Of a DNA stretch of 64,000 nt, positions 52,050 through 59,474 are shown in pieces; within the stretch, counting starts at the first letter, position 1, and every line of letters starts with the position of its first letter. Under the pieces are notes generated by a model. It was not told the DNA's origin. It searched no databases and saw nothing but the letters and a program-made list of their open reading frames with translations. Made by a program: the position numbers and the translations under genes. Source of the DNA: an uncultured Cohaesibacter sp. (GTDB taxonomy: Bacteria; Pseudomonadota; Alphaproteobacteria; Rhizobiales; Cohaesibacteraceae). The DNA is taken from assembly GCF_963678225.1 (NCBI RefSeq), contig NZ_OY782764.1, positions 2,609,001 to 2,673,000 on the forward strand, given 5' to 3'.

Positions 52050-52972
52050 GAGACGTAACGATCCATCGAGGGACGCCCCATGAGAATTTCACAGTTCTGC
52101 GCAACGAGATTTTCGAGCATGAAGAGCTTTCAATGGAAGCGCTCGGACTGCTGACTTTCTTGATTTCTCGTCCGCGAGACTGGCGGGTTAACCAGGCGCA
52201 TCTGAAGAAGCGGTTCGGGCTTGGGCGCGACAAATTCCAACGGATCATGCGCGAGCTGATCGAGGCTGGTTATGTTGAGCGCAGGCAGGGTAGGAGCGAA
52301 GACGAAAGCACGTTCGGAACGGTTCAATATCATGTGTTTGATACGCCGATAAAGGACCGTGAAACACTAGATAATCAGCTGCCTGAAAATCCGGTTGCTG
52401 ATAAGAACAAGCCAGAACCGGACGGGAACGAAGTGGAAACAGGGGAGTATGTCGATCAGCAGCCTGAAAATCTGGTGACCAGATCATCTGGTGACCTGAA
52501 AACCCGCACCTTAACAAATAAGGATAATATAACAAATAAATCCCCCCTACCCCCCAAGGCGGGGGGAGGCGCTGCGCTGGCTGATGGAGATTGGGAAAAG
52601 CTTTGTGAAGGCTGGTTGCTGGCTTTGGGCGATAGCTTCGAGCGAGCTAAACGACCATGGGCACGGTTGAACATGGCAGATCAGGGATTGGCGCTGAAGC
52701 ACGCCAAAGCATTCCAGCAAGACAAGCCCAAGGCCCATTTGACGACCTACATCCGCCAGAAGCGCTGGCAGAGTTACGAGCAGGCAGCATTGAAGAAACA
52801 GGCAGGGCAGCTTGTGTTCATCGAGAAGGGATCTCCGGAATGGGTTGCCTGGTGCAATTACAAGCGATCGGCGATTTACTCCAGCTACAACGTTGAGCAC
52901 AGGAAAGAGGGCTGTTATCAGCGCTCTCACTGGCCTCCTGGCTATGAAGCTGATACAAAACAAGCAGGCTGA
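52046..52972 (+). CDS. Winged-helix replication-type phage protein
   Basis: A 308-residue protein. The N-terminal domain (HENFTVLRNEIFEHEELSMEALGLLTFLISRPRDWRVNQAHLKKRFGLGRDKFQRIM) is a helix-turn-helix of the kind found in phage replication initiators. A low-complexity linker with Pro and Gly then leads to a helical C-terminus. Its start overlaps the previous stop (ATGA); ATG 52034 is an alternative. Early-operon position supports a replication role, but a partner helicase loader is not obvious. Confidence 0.6.
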   Translation: MRDVTIHRGTPHENFTVLRNEIFEHEELSMEALGLLTFLISRPRDWRVNQAHLKKRFGLGRDKFQRIMRELIEAGYVERRQGRSEDESTFGTVQYHVFDTPIKDRETLDNQLPENPVADKNKPEPDGNEVETGEYVDQQPENLVTRSSGDLKTRTLTNKDNITNKSPLPPKAGGGAALADGDWEKLCEGWLLALGDSFERAKRPWARLNMADQGLALKHAKAFQQDKPKAHLTTYIRQKRWQSYEQAALKKQAGQLVFIEKGSPEWVAWCNYKRSAIYSSYNVEHRKEGCYQRSHWPPGYEADTKQAG

Positions 52973-53077
52973 CGACGCAACATGTGCCGCCAAGCCATTC
53001 GGGAAGAGGCAAAAGCCCGCCCGACAAGACCAACGGAACCGGCTCACCCAAGACCATCGAAACAGAAGGCTTGGGCT

Positions 53078-53329
53078 ATGAAAACACCAACAGCACGCCA
53101 ACATGAAGACGCTTACAATGAGCGCTTGAAAGCACTACGGCGCGGCGACCTTAACGTCGATATCTTCCGTATGATGGGAAGCGATGTTCCTCTCCCAATT
53201 ATCGCTCACCGGCTAGAAGTTTACCCATATCATTTAGGTCTCTTTGTTGATCGAGTGTTTAACTCGTTTCGCGAGCCTGACGACTCCATCAAGCCGTTTC
53301 CTTGGGAAAAAATGGTGATTGTCAAATGA
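53078..53329 (+). CDS. Hypothetical phage protein, 83 aa
   Basis: An 83-residue protein (MKTPTARQHEDAYNERLKALRRGDLNVDIFRMMGSDVPLPIIAHRLE). The interior resembles a small helix-turn-helix; an in-frame start at 52982 would lengthen it by 32 codons. Its stop overlaps the next start. Function unknown. Confidence 0.5.
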   Translation: MKTPTARQHEDAYNERLKALRRGDLNVDIFRMMGSDVPLPIIAHRLEVYPYHLGLFVDRVFNSFREPDDSIKPFPWEKMVIVK

Positions 53330-54033
53330 GCGATTGGGCCGATGCGGAAAATAAGGCTGTGAGGGCGCGAGCCTTGCGCCGGAGGCGACCAGCTGAACAA
53401 CAGCAAATCGAGAAGGAGCCTCTTCCAGGCAGTGGGCTTTACCAGCTGAACAAGAAACATAGGCTAAAGGGCAAAGAAAAGCTCATGGAAGCTGTGAAAC
53501 GGGCAAAGACTGAAGATCTTCCCGCGCGGGCAGGCGGACCGATCAAGCGAGTGATGATCGAAAATCCATATGGCAAAGGCGAATTTGAGAAGGTGAAAAG
53601 GCGCGTGATAGATCCGATTGAAAACCTGTTTGCTCGTGGTCGTTTGGACGACATGCAACATAGGGCCGCTCACATTGTGCGTAAGGCTGTGGAAGGGATG
53701 GCCCAGAGTGTGGGGTCAATCGATCCGGAACGCATTCGCGTGGATTGCTCTGGCGCTGGCGACAGCACTGTTTTCATCATGGAGGCCAGTGCAATGCTGA
53801 AGCGGGCACAACAGGCTGTTGAATTGGAGATGGGCCGCGAGGGTTGGAACGTGGTTCGCCGCGTGGCTGGCGATGGCGAGACATTGACAACAGTGGCGTT
53901 TGATTTTGTCGTATCGGCAGAAGAGATATCAAACGGAGGTTTGAGCAGAGAGGCCAAGGCCTATGCCAGTCGGGCGCTGCAGTTGGGGCTGAACCACGTG
54001 GCGGTGGAATTCGGGCTGATGGTAAGAAGATAG
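53326..54033 (+). CDS. Hypothetical phage protein, 235 aa
   Basis: A 235-residue protein coupled to the previous gene by ATGA. It begins basic (RARALRRRRPAEQQQIEKE) and has a C-terminal domain with MQHRAAHIVRKAVEGMAQSVGSIDPERIRVDCSG. The early-operon end position suggests a replication or late-regulator gene. I do not recognise the family. An IS5-type element begins 11 bases after its stop. Confidence 0.55.
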   Translation: MSDWADAENKAVRARALRRRRPAEQQQIEKEPLPGSGLYQLNKKHRLKGKEKLMEAVKRAKTEDLPARAGGPIKRVMIENPYGKGEFEKVKRRVIDPIENLFARGRLDDMQHRAAHIVRKAVEGMAQSVGSIDPERIRVDCSGAGDSTVFIMEASAMLKRAQQAVELEMGREGWNVVRRVAGDGETLTTVAFDFVVSAEEISNGGLSREAKAYASRALQLGLNHVAVEFGLMVRR

Positions 54034-54058
54034 AGACCCTCCTAGGCTCCAGACTCAA

Positions 54059-54523
54059 TCAAATCCAGAATGCGATGAGGATTGCCAAAGCGACTGCGGA
54101 CAGGAAGTTTCTTGCGAGTTTGTCATAGCGAGTTGCCACGCTTCGGAAGTCTTTGAGGCGACAGAAGGCATTTTCGATAAGGTGGCGATCCTTGTAACGC
54201 CGCTCATCATATCGGATTGAACGCTTGCGATTTGAGCGGCCTGGAATAACCGGAACGATGGCTGGCTGACGCAAGTGCTTTCGCAGACTGTTTGCGTCAT
54301 AACCTTTGTCTGCGAGTAAGTATTTCGCACCTTTCAAGCTGTTCAGTAATACAGGCTCAATCGGACTATCTGCAGCATTGCCACCAGTCAATTTGAACAC
54401 AAAGGGGCGGCCAATGACATCGGTCAAAACGTGGATCTTGGTGGTTTGGCCGCCCCGAGACGGCCCGATCGCTTGATTTCTCGCCCCCTTTACCGCCATG
54501 TGCAGAGCGGTGAGCCTTGACAT
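54059..54523 (-). CDS. IS5-family transposase, C-terminal frame
   Basis: A 154-residue frame carrying two acidic residues of the DDE site: the second Asp in LLADKGYDANSL and the Glu in LIENAFCRLKDF. GPSRGGQTTKIHVLTD is the conserved strand. The ATG is internal; translation is expected as a fusion with the upstream frame. Confidence 0.75.
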   Translation of the reverse strand: MSRLTALHMAVKGARNQAIGPSRGGQTTKIHVLTDVIGRPFVFKLTGGNAADSPIEPVLLNSLKGAKYLLADKGYDANSLRKHLRQPAIVPVIPGRSNRKRSIRYDERRYKDRHLIENAFCRLKDFRSVATRYDKLARNFLSAVALAILIAFWI

Positions 54524-54812
54524 AGGTGCTATCGATAGCGGTGCTTTTGGTCACGGCACCTGAAGCTGCCAGAGTCTCAACGAGATCAACCCAGAACCGT
54601 TTGTGAGACCACCTGTTGAACCGGTTATAGATCGTTGTTGCGGGGCCATAGTCTGCAGGGCAGTCGCACCAGCGGCAGCCCTCTTTCAAAACATGGATGA
54701 TGCCAGAGATTACCCGGCGATCATCGACACGGCGAGCTCCTCCCTTGTTATTCGGCAAAAGTGGCTTAATCACAGCCCATTGCGCGTCCGACAACCAAAA
54801 CAGATGTACCAT
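54366..54812 (-). CDS. IS5-family transposase, N-terminal frame
   Basis: A 148-residue frame beginning with a DUF4096-type segment (LSDAQWAVIKPLLP...RRVDDRRVISGIIHVLKEGCRWCDCP) and the first DDE Asp in TAIDSTYVKAH. It overlaps the C-terminal frame by 158 bases. A +1 (or -2) shift around the poly-G at about 54490 is needed to join them. Two-frame transposases are normal in this group, so this is not necessarily a mutation. Confidence 0.75.
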   Translation of the reverse strand: MVHLFWLSDAQWAVIKPLLPNNKGGARRVDDRRVISGIIHVLKEGCRWCDCPADYGPATTIYNRFNRWSHKRFWVDLVETLAASGAVTKSTAIDSTYVKAHRSAHGGKGGEKSSDRAVSGRPNHQDPRFDRCHWPPLCVQIDWWQCCR

Positions 54813-54896
54813 TCAAGCCTCCAACCCGATGATTGGATAGATTGAATCTGATTTGATGCGTCAGTTCAATGGTATCAATGGGTTTTGACCCTAATG

Positions 54897-56321
54897 CTAA
54901 TTAGGATTCAATTTTATAGTCGTCGTGAAGGGATCTAAATATGTTTTGATTATATTCCTTAGAAAATCTCTAGGAAATTCATCTTCTGTGATGAGGATGT
55001 TGAAAGTTCGCATTGTTTTTTCTCTATCGTTTCTTAAGAACAAGTTCCATATTTCAGATATTTCACGCCTGTATGGCTTTGGTTTAGGTTTTCTGGTGGT
55101 GAATATTTCAGATAAATCTTCGATGTTTTCGTAATTGTTTCTGTGAAGTGACTGGTATATCTTGAAGTTTGTGTTTTTTAGGATGATTAATCCCATACAA
55201 ATTATCTGGAAGTAAATAGTGTTGTTACTTTTTGTGTCTTCTTTTTTGAAGAATATTGGAAGTATTGACATTTCGAATAATATTTTTTCAATGTCTCTAG
55301 GTTGTGAGTTTTTGGAAATCTGGGATATTCTGAAGTATTCTTTTAAGTATTTTTGAGTGTTTTCTGTGAAATTAAAATTTAATAACTTAGAAGCTAGATA
55401 TTTTGAAACTAAGGTTTTTGTTTCACCTTCTATAAAGGTCTCGTATGGCATTGTTATTACTAATGAAAGAAATTTTTGGAGGTATTTGACACCGTCGGTG
55501 TTATTTCCATATCTAGCGCATACCATGTTCGCTAGCTCGTCCAGATTAACGCCTAAAACAAAATGGACATTTTTTTCACTGAAAAAGTGCTTGATGACTT
55601 CCAGAAGTGCTAGCGAGTAGTCCGGACGGCAACGATCTAGTTCATCAATTACGATGATGAGTTTTTCTTTTTCCGATACTATTTGTTTCAGGCTCATTCG
55701 GAATTGGTCCATAGCATCAGTTCGAACGCTTTCCGCTTCCCAAAATCGATCTGAAAAGTTATCTAACTTCTCTTTGGTCAGCTTTTCTGTGCTTGCAATG
55801 GCAGCATCACTGGCCTTGTCCATTGCTGTGGGAGAAGTAGATGGCTCATTATCTGAGGGTTCTTCAAAAAGGTCTTCAACGGAAGCGTAGATGCCGCGAG
55901 TCGCGTAAGCTATTATGACGTTGGATGCCGCTCTGCCTACAATTGGTGCATACTTTTTAAGCTGTTCGGTTACCGAGGCGGTATCGGTAGATGATTTAGA
56001 TTGAGTGACTTTAAGCCGCTCTGAAATAGTATGGGTCAATGATACCAAGGGATCATCAAGGTAGTCGCTTTTGAAAGCGTCGAAATAGATCACTTCGCCA
56101 GCGATTTCAGATTCTTCATCTTCTGAACTGTTGACATATTCGCCAATCCATCTTTCTAGAAAAAAGGATTTTCCGGATCCCCAGCCACCATTGAGGGCGA
56201 CAACGAGAGGCTTTGAGCTGCCATGGAGTAGAATGGAAAGCTGATCGGCGAGTGGCTTTCTGTTCAGAAAATCAGACTCATCAAACCCGGTTTCGTAAAG
56301 CTTGAAATTTTGTTCTTCCAT
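54897..56321 (-). CDS. KAP-family P-loop NTPase
   Basis: A 474-residue NTPase of the KAP group (named for Kidins220 and the T7-excluding PifA protein). Walker A is ALNGGWGSGKSFFLERW (residues 45-52) and Walker B is LIIVIDELDRCRPDYSLALLEVIKHFF (from 221). A weakly hydrophobic segment at 127-147 (IVGRAASNVIIAYATRGIYA) lies in the insert where some members have membrane helices. AGGAGGAG precedes the ATG at 56321. The gene is strikingly AT-rich with rare codons, so it is recently acquired. Its stop lies five bases from the IS. Phage exclusion is a plausible but unproved role. Confidence 0.75.
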   Translation of the reverse strand: MEEQNFKLYETGFDESDFLNRKPLADQLSILLHGSSKPLVVALNGGWGSGKSFFLERWIGEYVNSSEDEESEIAGEVIYFDAFKSDYLDDPLVSLTHTISERLKVTQSKSSTDTASVTEQLKKYAPIVGRAASNVIIAYATRGIYASVEDLFEEPSDNEPSTSPTAMDKASDAAIASTEKLTKEKLDNFSDRFWEAESVRTDAMDQFRMSLKQIVSEKEKLIIVIDELDRCRPDYSLALLEVIKHFFSEKNVHFVLGVNLDELANMVCARYGNNTDGVKYLQKFLSLVITMPYETFIEGETKTLVSKYLASKLLNFNFTENTQKYLKEYFRISQISKNSQPRDIEKILFEMSILPIFFKKEDTKSNNTIYFQIICMGLIILKNTNFKIYQSLHRNNYENIEDLSEIFTTRKPKPKPYRREISEIWNLFLRNDREKTMRTFNILITEDEFPRDFLRNIIKTYLDPFTTTIKLNPN

Positions 56322-56695
56322 TTTGATCTCCTCCTGCCGCTTATTCTTATGTAGCAAGATTCGATGATACAACGATAGGGCGAAAGGATCTTGGGGGCTT
56401 CTGTGTTAAAATTTGCACATTTGTTGGAAAGTTGAATTATTTCATGCATATACGAAATGAATTCCACAGAGTTGAGGCAGGCCGATATCAGCCCACATTG
56501 ACGGATTGGCACTCAAGGTCCATCCTTCTGACATAATCAAGAATTGCGCCTGGGGCCGGAAACGGTTGCCGGGCTTTTTTGTGGAACCGGCAATGGACTA
56601 GAAGATGCAAAGCCCATGCAAATTGACAATATAAGTAAAAATAACTACTTTCAGCGGTGTGTGTCTATTTCAATGTTTGATATGAGGATTGATCT
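56322..56695. other. Gap upstream of the KAP gene
   Basis: About 370 AT-rich bases without a supportable gene. A weak hairpin with Ts (CCGG...CCGG then TTTTTT) lies near 56556-56580. Confidence 0.4.
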
Positions 56696-56881
56696 ATGAA
56701 AGTGAATTTGGCTCTGCTTGCTGCCATCGCGTTGTCTGCTTCGATTTTCGTCCCGGTTTCCCATTCGCAAGCTAAGACTATCACGCTAAAGACTTGCGCA
56801 AAATACGTGAATTTCAAGTGTGTAGAATGGAAAGAAACGGTTATTAAGGACAACGGCCCGTCACCCACTATTCAAGGGTAA
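56696..56881 (+). CDS. Small secreted protein, 61 aa
   Basis: A 61-residue protein with a signal peptide (MKVNLALLAAIALSASIFVP) and an exported part holding TLKTCAKYVNFKCVEWKETV, in which two Cys could pair. GAGG precedes the ATG by several bases. It is a small exported cargo gene between the KAP gene and the packaging genes. Function unknown. Confidence 0.5.
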   Translation: MKVNLALLAAIALSASIFVPVSHSQAKTITLKTCAKYVNFKCVEWKETVIKDNGPSPTIQG

Positions 56882-56907
56882 CTGGTAGTATTCATATTAG
56901 AAATGGT

Positions 56908-56940
56908 AAAGGCTCGGTTTCAGGATCGGGCCTTTTTAGT
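56908..56940 (+). terminator. Terminator of the small secreted gene
   Basis: AAAGGCTCGG and TCGGGCCTTT form an imperfect stem followed by TT, 30 bases past the stop. The stem overlaps the end of the convergent frame at 56920. Confidence 0.55.
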
Positions 56941-57201
56941 TGGCATGCCCCAGACAGGCAGATTGACTTCTTTTCCTGCTAGCGGGTTCGGCGCAGGATG
57001 TGGGGTCATGTCTTCGCCCAGGGAAGAAAGCGCTTCTGTGATTGCATCCTCAATGCCGGAAAGTGCCTTTGCATGTGGCTTGGCAGGATGGATGCCAAGC
57101 GAGATGCGGCGCTGACGCCAGAATGAGAGGCTGTCGCGCAGATCTTTGATTAGAGCCTCCCGTTGCGTGGGGTGAATTTCCTTCTTCCATTTCATGGACA
57201 T
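56920..57201 (-). CDS. Hypothetical phage protein on the minus strand, 93 aa
   Basis: A 93-residue protein (KKEIHPTQREALIKDLRDSLSFWRQRRISLGI) with GGAG upstream. An ATG at 57195 is an alternative. It is opposite to the flanking late genes and divergent from the gene at 57257. Function unknown. Confidence 0.45.
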   Translation of the reverse strand: MSMKWKKEIHPTQREALIKDLRDSLSFWRQRRISLGIHPAKPHAKALSGIEDAITEALSSLGEDMTPHPAPNPLAGKEVNLPVWGMPTKKARS

Positions 57202-57256
57202 GTTCTCCAAATGTTCTTGTTTGTATAGAGCGAACAGTTGGAGCGGAGTCAAGAGA

Positions 57257-57517
57257 ATGTCAGACGATAAAAAGGTGGTTTCGCTGAATGGTGGCCCGGT
57301 TCCACTGGCCGGACAAGTGCAGCAAGATGTGATTGATCGGCTTGAGGGACTTCTTTCTTGCGCCCGTTCTGGTGATCTTCAAGGCTTTGCCTGTATCGCT
57401 TATCGCGCAGAAGATAAATGCAGCCGCTGGCGGGCGGGGTCTCAGGGTGGATATGCCATGCTTGGTGCGCTGAAAGTCCTGTCTGATGAGATGAGCGATC
57501 TAATCAGGGAAGAGTGA
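57257..57517 (+). CDS. Hypothetical phage protein upstream of terminase, 86 aa
   Basis: An 86-residue protein (KKVVSLNGGPVPLAGQVQQD, LEGLLSCARSGDLQGFACIAYR) ending 3 bases before the terminase small-subunit gene. The ATG at 57257 is preferred over 57194, which lies in the divergent region. Its role is unknown. Such small genes commonly precede terS. Confidence 0.55.
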   Translation: MSDDKKVVSLNGGPVPLAGQVQQDVIDRLEGLLSCARSGDLQGFACIAYRAEDKCSRWRAGSQGGYAMLGALKVLSDEMSDLIREE

Positions 57518-57520
57518 GCC

Positions 57521-58057
57521 GTGGCAGCACCGAAGGGGAATAGCTATTGGACTTTGCGCAACAGTAGCGGGCGCAAACCGATTTTTGAAACACCGCAGAA
57601 GCTCTGGAAGGCATGCGTCAAGTATTTTCAATGGTGTGAAGACCATCCTTTGCAGCAAGAGGAAATCGTCAAATACAAAGATAGTTTCGAGCGGATCGAG
57701 GTTAGCAAAATGCGTGCGATGACGAAGCGCGGCCTTTGTCTGCATCTTGGGATCGATCAGCAAACCTTTGAAAATTACAAGGAGCGGGGCGAAGATTTTT
57801 TCGGAATCGTCACGCGCGTGGAAGACATCATCTTCGAGCAGAAGTTCACCGGTGCGGCGGCAGACCTGCTTAATTCCAGCATTATTTCCCGAGAATTGGG
57901 GCTCGTTGACAAGACAGAGCAGAAGCATGGCGTCACTGATGAGCTGGCGGCCATGTTTGAACGCATAGACGGAGCATCGAAGGGGCTTGCAGGACTACGA
58001 GGCGAAACTGAAGAGCCCGAAATGGAGGCTGAACAACCTCTATTGGATCGAGGATAA
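57521..58057 (+). CDS. terS: Terminase small subunit
   Basis: A 178-residue DNA-packaging protein beginning APKGNSYWTLRN and including TPQKLWKACVKYFQWCEDHPLQ and LCLHLGIDQQTFENYKER, which is a helix-turn-helix. It recognises the phage packaging site and loads the large subunit. It starts with GTG at 57521. Its last 71 bases overlap the large-subunit frame. Confidence 0.82.
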   Translation: MAAPKGNSYWTLRNSSGRKPIFETPQKLWKACVKYFQWCEDHPLQQEEIVKYKDSFERIEVSKMRAMTKRGLCLHLGIDQQTFENYKERGEDFFGIVTRVEDIIFEQKFTGAAADLLNSSIISRELGLVDKTEQKHGVTDELAAMFERIDGASKGLAGLRGETEEPEMEAEQPLLDRG

Positions 58058-59474
58058 GGAAGGCAATGTTGTCCTGTTCAAGATGAACAGGGCGCAAGAG
58101 CAGCTTCTCTCTGAGCTTGATTTTCTGAATATCATCCTGAAGGCGCGGCAGCTTGGATTTTCGACCTTCATTGACATTCTGATCCTTGATCAATGCCTTT
58201 GGAACTCTAATACAAGCGCTGGCATCATTGCTGACACACTGGACAATGCCAAAGGGCTTTTATCCGCGAAGATCAAGTTTCCTTACAGCCGATTGGATGA
58301 GGCGATCAAAGAGCGCAAGCCTCTGGTCAAGAGTAACGAGACAGAGGTTGAGTGGGAGAACGGATCGAGCGTCAAGGTGGGCGCGTCTCTTCGCTCTGGT
58401 ACCTACCAGCTGCTGCATATCTCTGAATATGGAAAGATCTGCGCCAAGAGCCCGGACAAGGCCAAGGAAGTTAAGTCCGGTGCTCTGAACACGCTGGCGC
58501 CGGGCTGTCTCGGGTTCATCGAGAGCACGGCAGAAGGGCAGGATGGCGACTTCTACGAGAAGACGCAAGCAGCCCGCGCCATTGCGGAGAGCGGCAGAAA
58601 GCCGAACCCGCTTGAATGGAAGTTCCACTTCTTCGCCTGGTGGATGGATGACCGGTACGAGGCAGACCCTGAAGGCGTCGTCATCACCAAGGAGATGGCA
58701 GAGTATTTTGACAAGAAGGAAAAGGAAGGCGTTCCGCCTCTCTCCGATCGCAAGAAAGCCTGGTATGTGCTGAAGGAGAAAGAGCAGGGCGAAGACATGA
58801 AGAAGGAATATCCTTCGACGCCGGATGAAGCCTTTGAGGCAGCGATCGAGGGAGCCTACTTCGCCAAGCAGCTGACGACCTTGCGCAAGCTGAAGCGCAT
58901 CGGCTCTGTGCCGTTTGATCCTGCCTTGCCGGTGAATAGCTTCTGGGATTTGGGCATGGATGATTCCATGACCATTTGGCTGCATCAGTTTGACGGCTCG
59001 ATCCATCGCTTCATTGGCTATTACGAGAATAGCGGCGAGGGGATGAGCCATTACATCAACTGGCTTCGGGACTGGCGCGATACACGCGGCGCAGTCTGGG
59101 GCCAGCATTTCGGGCCGCATGATCTGAATGTGCGGGAACTGATGGCGGAAGGTAAGACGCGGCAGGAAGTGGCGCAGGGCTTGGGCATCAAGTTTGAGGT
59201 GGTGCCAAGGGTTGCCGACAAGCGAGACGGTATCGAGGCCAGTCGCCAGATATTGCCGCTTTGTGCTTTTGATGAGGAAGAGTGCTCAACCGGCATCAAG
59301 CATCTAACCAACTATCGCAAAGATTTTGACGAAAAGAACGGGGTTTGGAAGAGCCAGCCGCGCCACGATGAGGCATCGCACGGCGCCGACGCATTCCAGA
59401 CCTTTTCGACCGGATGGGTCAAGCCTGTCACGCGTAAGAAACTGAAAGCCAGACCGGTGAAGGGAATTGTCTAG
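57987..59474 (+). CDS. terL: Terminase large subunit
   Basis: A 495-residue packaging motor. The start is TTG at 57987 within the small-subunit gene (AAGGGG upstream). The ATPase domain has IILKARQLGFSTFIDILI (Walker-A-like), the DLHISEYGKIC region (Walker-B-like) and an ESTAEGQDGDFYE motif; the nuclease domain has NSFWDLGMDDSMTIWL. The C-terminal part ends HDEASHGADAFQTF. It translocates and cuts phage DNA into the procapsid. Confidence 0.85.
   Translation: MQDYEAKLKSPKWRLNNLYWIEDKEGNVVLFKMNRAQEQLLSELDFLNIILKARQLGFSTFIDILILDQCLWNSNTSAGIIADTLDNAKGLLSAKIKFPYSRLDEAIKERKPLVKSNETEVEWENGSSVKVGASLRSGTYQLLHISEYGKICAKSPDKAKEVKSGALNTLAPGCLGFIESTAEGQDGDFYEKTQAARAIAESGRKPNPLEWKFHFFAWWMDDRYEADPEGVVITKEMAEYFDKKEKEGVPPLSDRKKAWYVLKEKEQGEDMKKEYPSTPDEAFEAAIEGAYFAKQLTTLRKLKRIGSVPFDPALPVNSFWDLGMDDSMTIWLHQFDGSIHRFIGYYENSGEGMSHYINWLRDWRDTRGAVWGQHFGPHDLNVRELMAEGKTRQEVAQGLGIKFEVVPRVADKRDGIEASRQILPLCAFDEEECSTGIKHLTNYRKDFDEKNGVWKSQPRHDEASHGADAFQTFSTGWVKPVTRKKLKARPVKGIV

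Larger units (their letters stand above)
54045..54891 (-). mobile_element. IS5-family (IS427-like) insertion sequence, about 847 bp
   Basis: The ends read GGCTCCAGACTC on the left and, inverted, GGGTCAAAACCC on the right, imperfect inverted repeats that match over most of their first 19 bases. A TA pair (54043-54044 and 54892-54893) flanks both. Two overlapping transposase frames fill the inside. The assignment of ends is tentative but the length is normal for this group. Confidence 0.6.
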
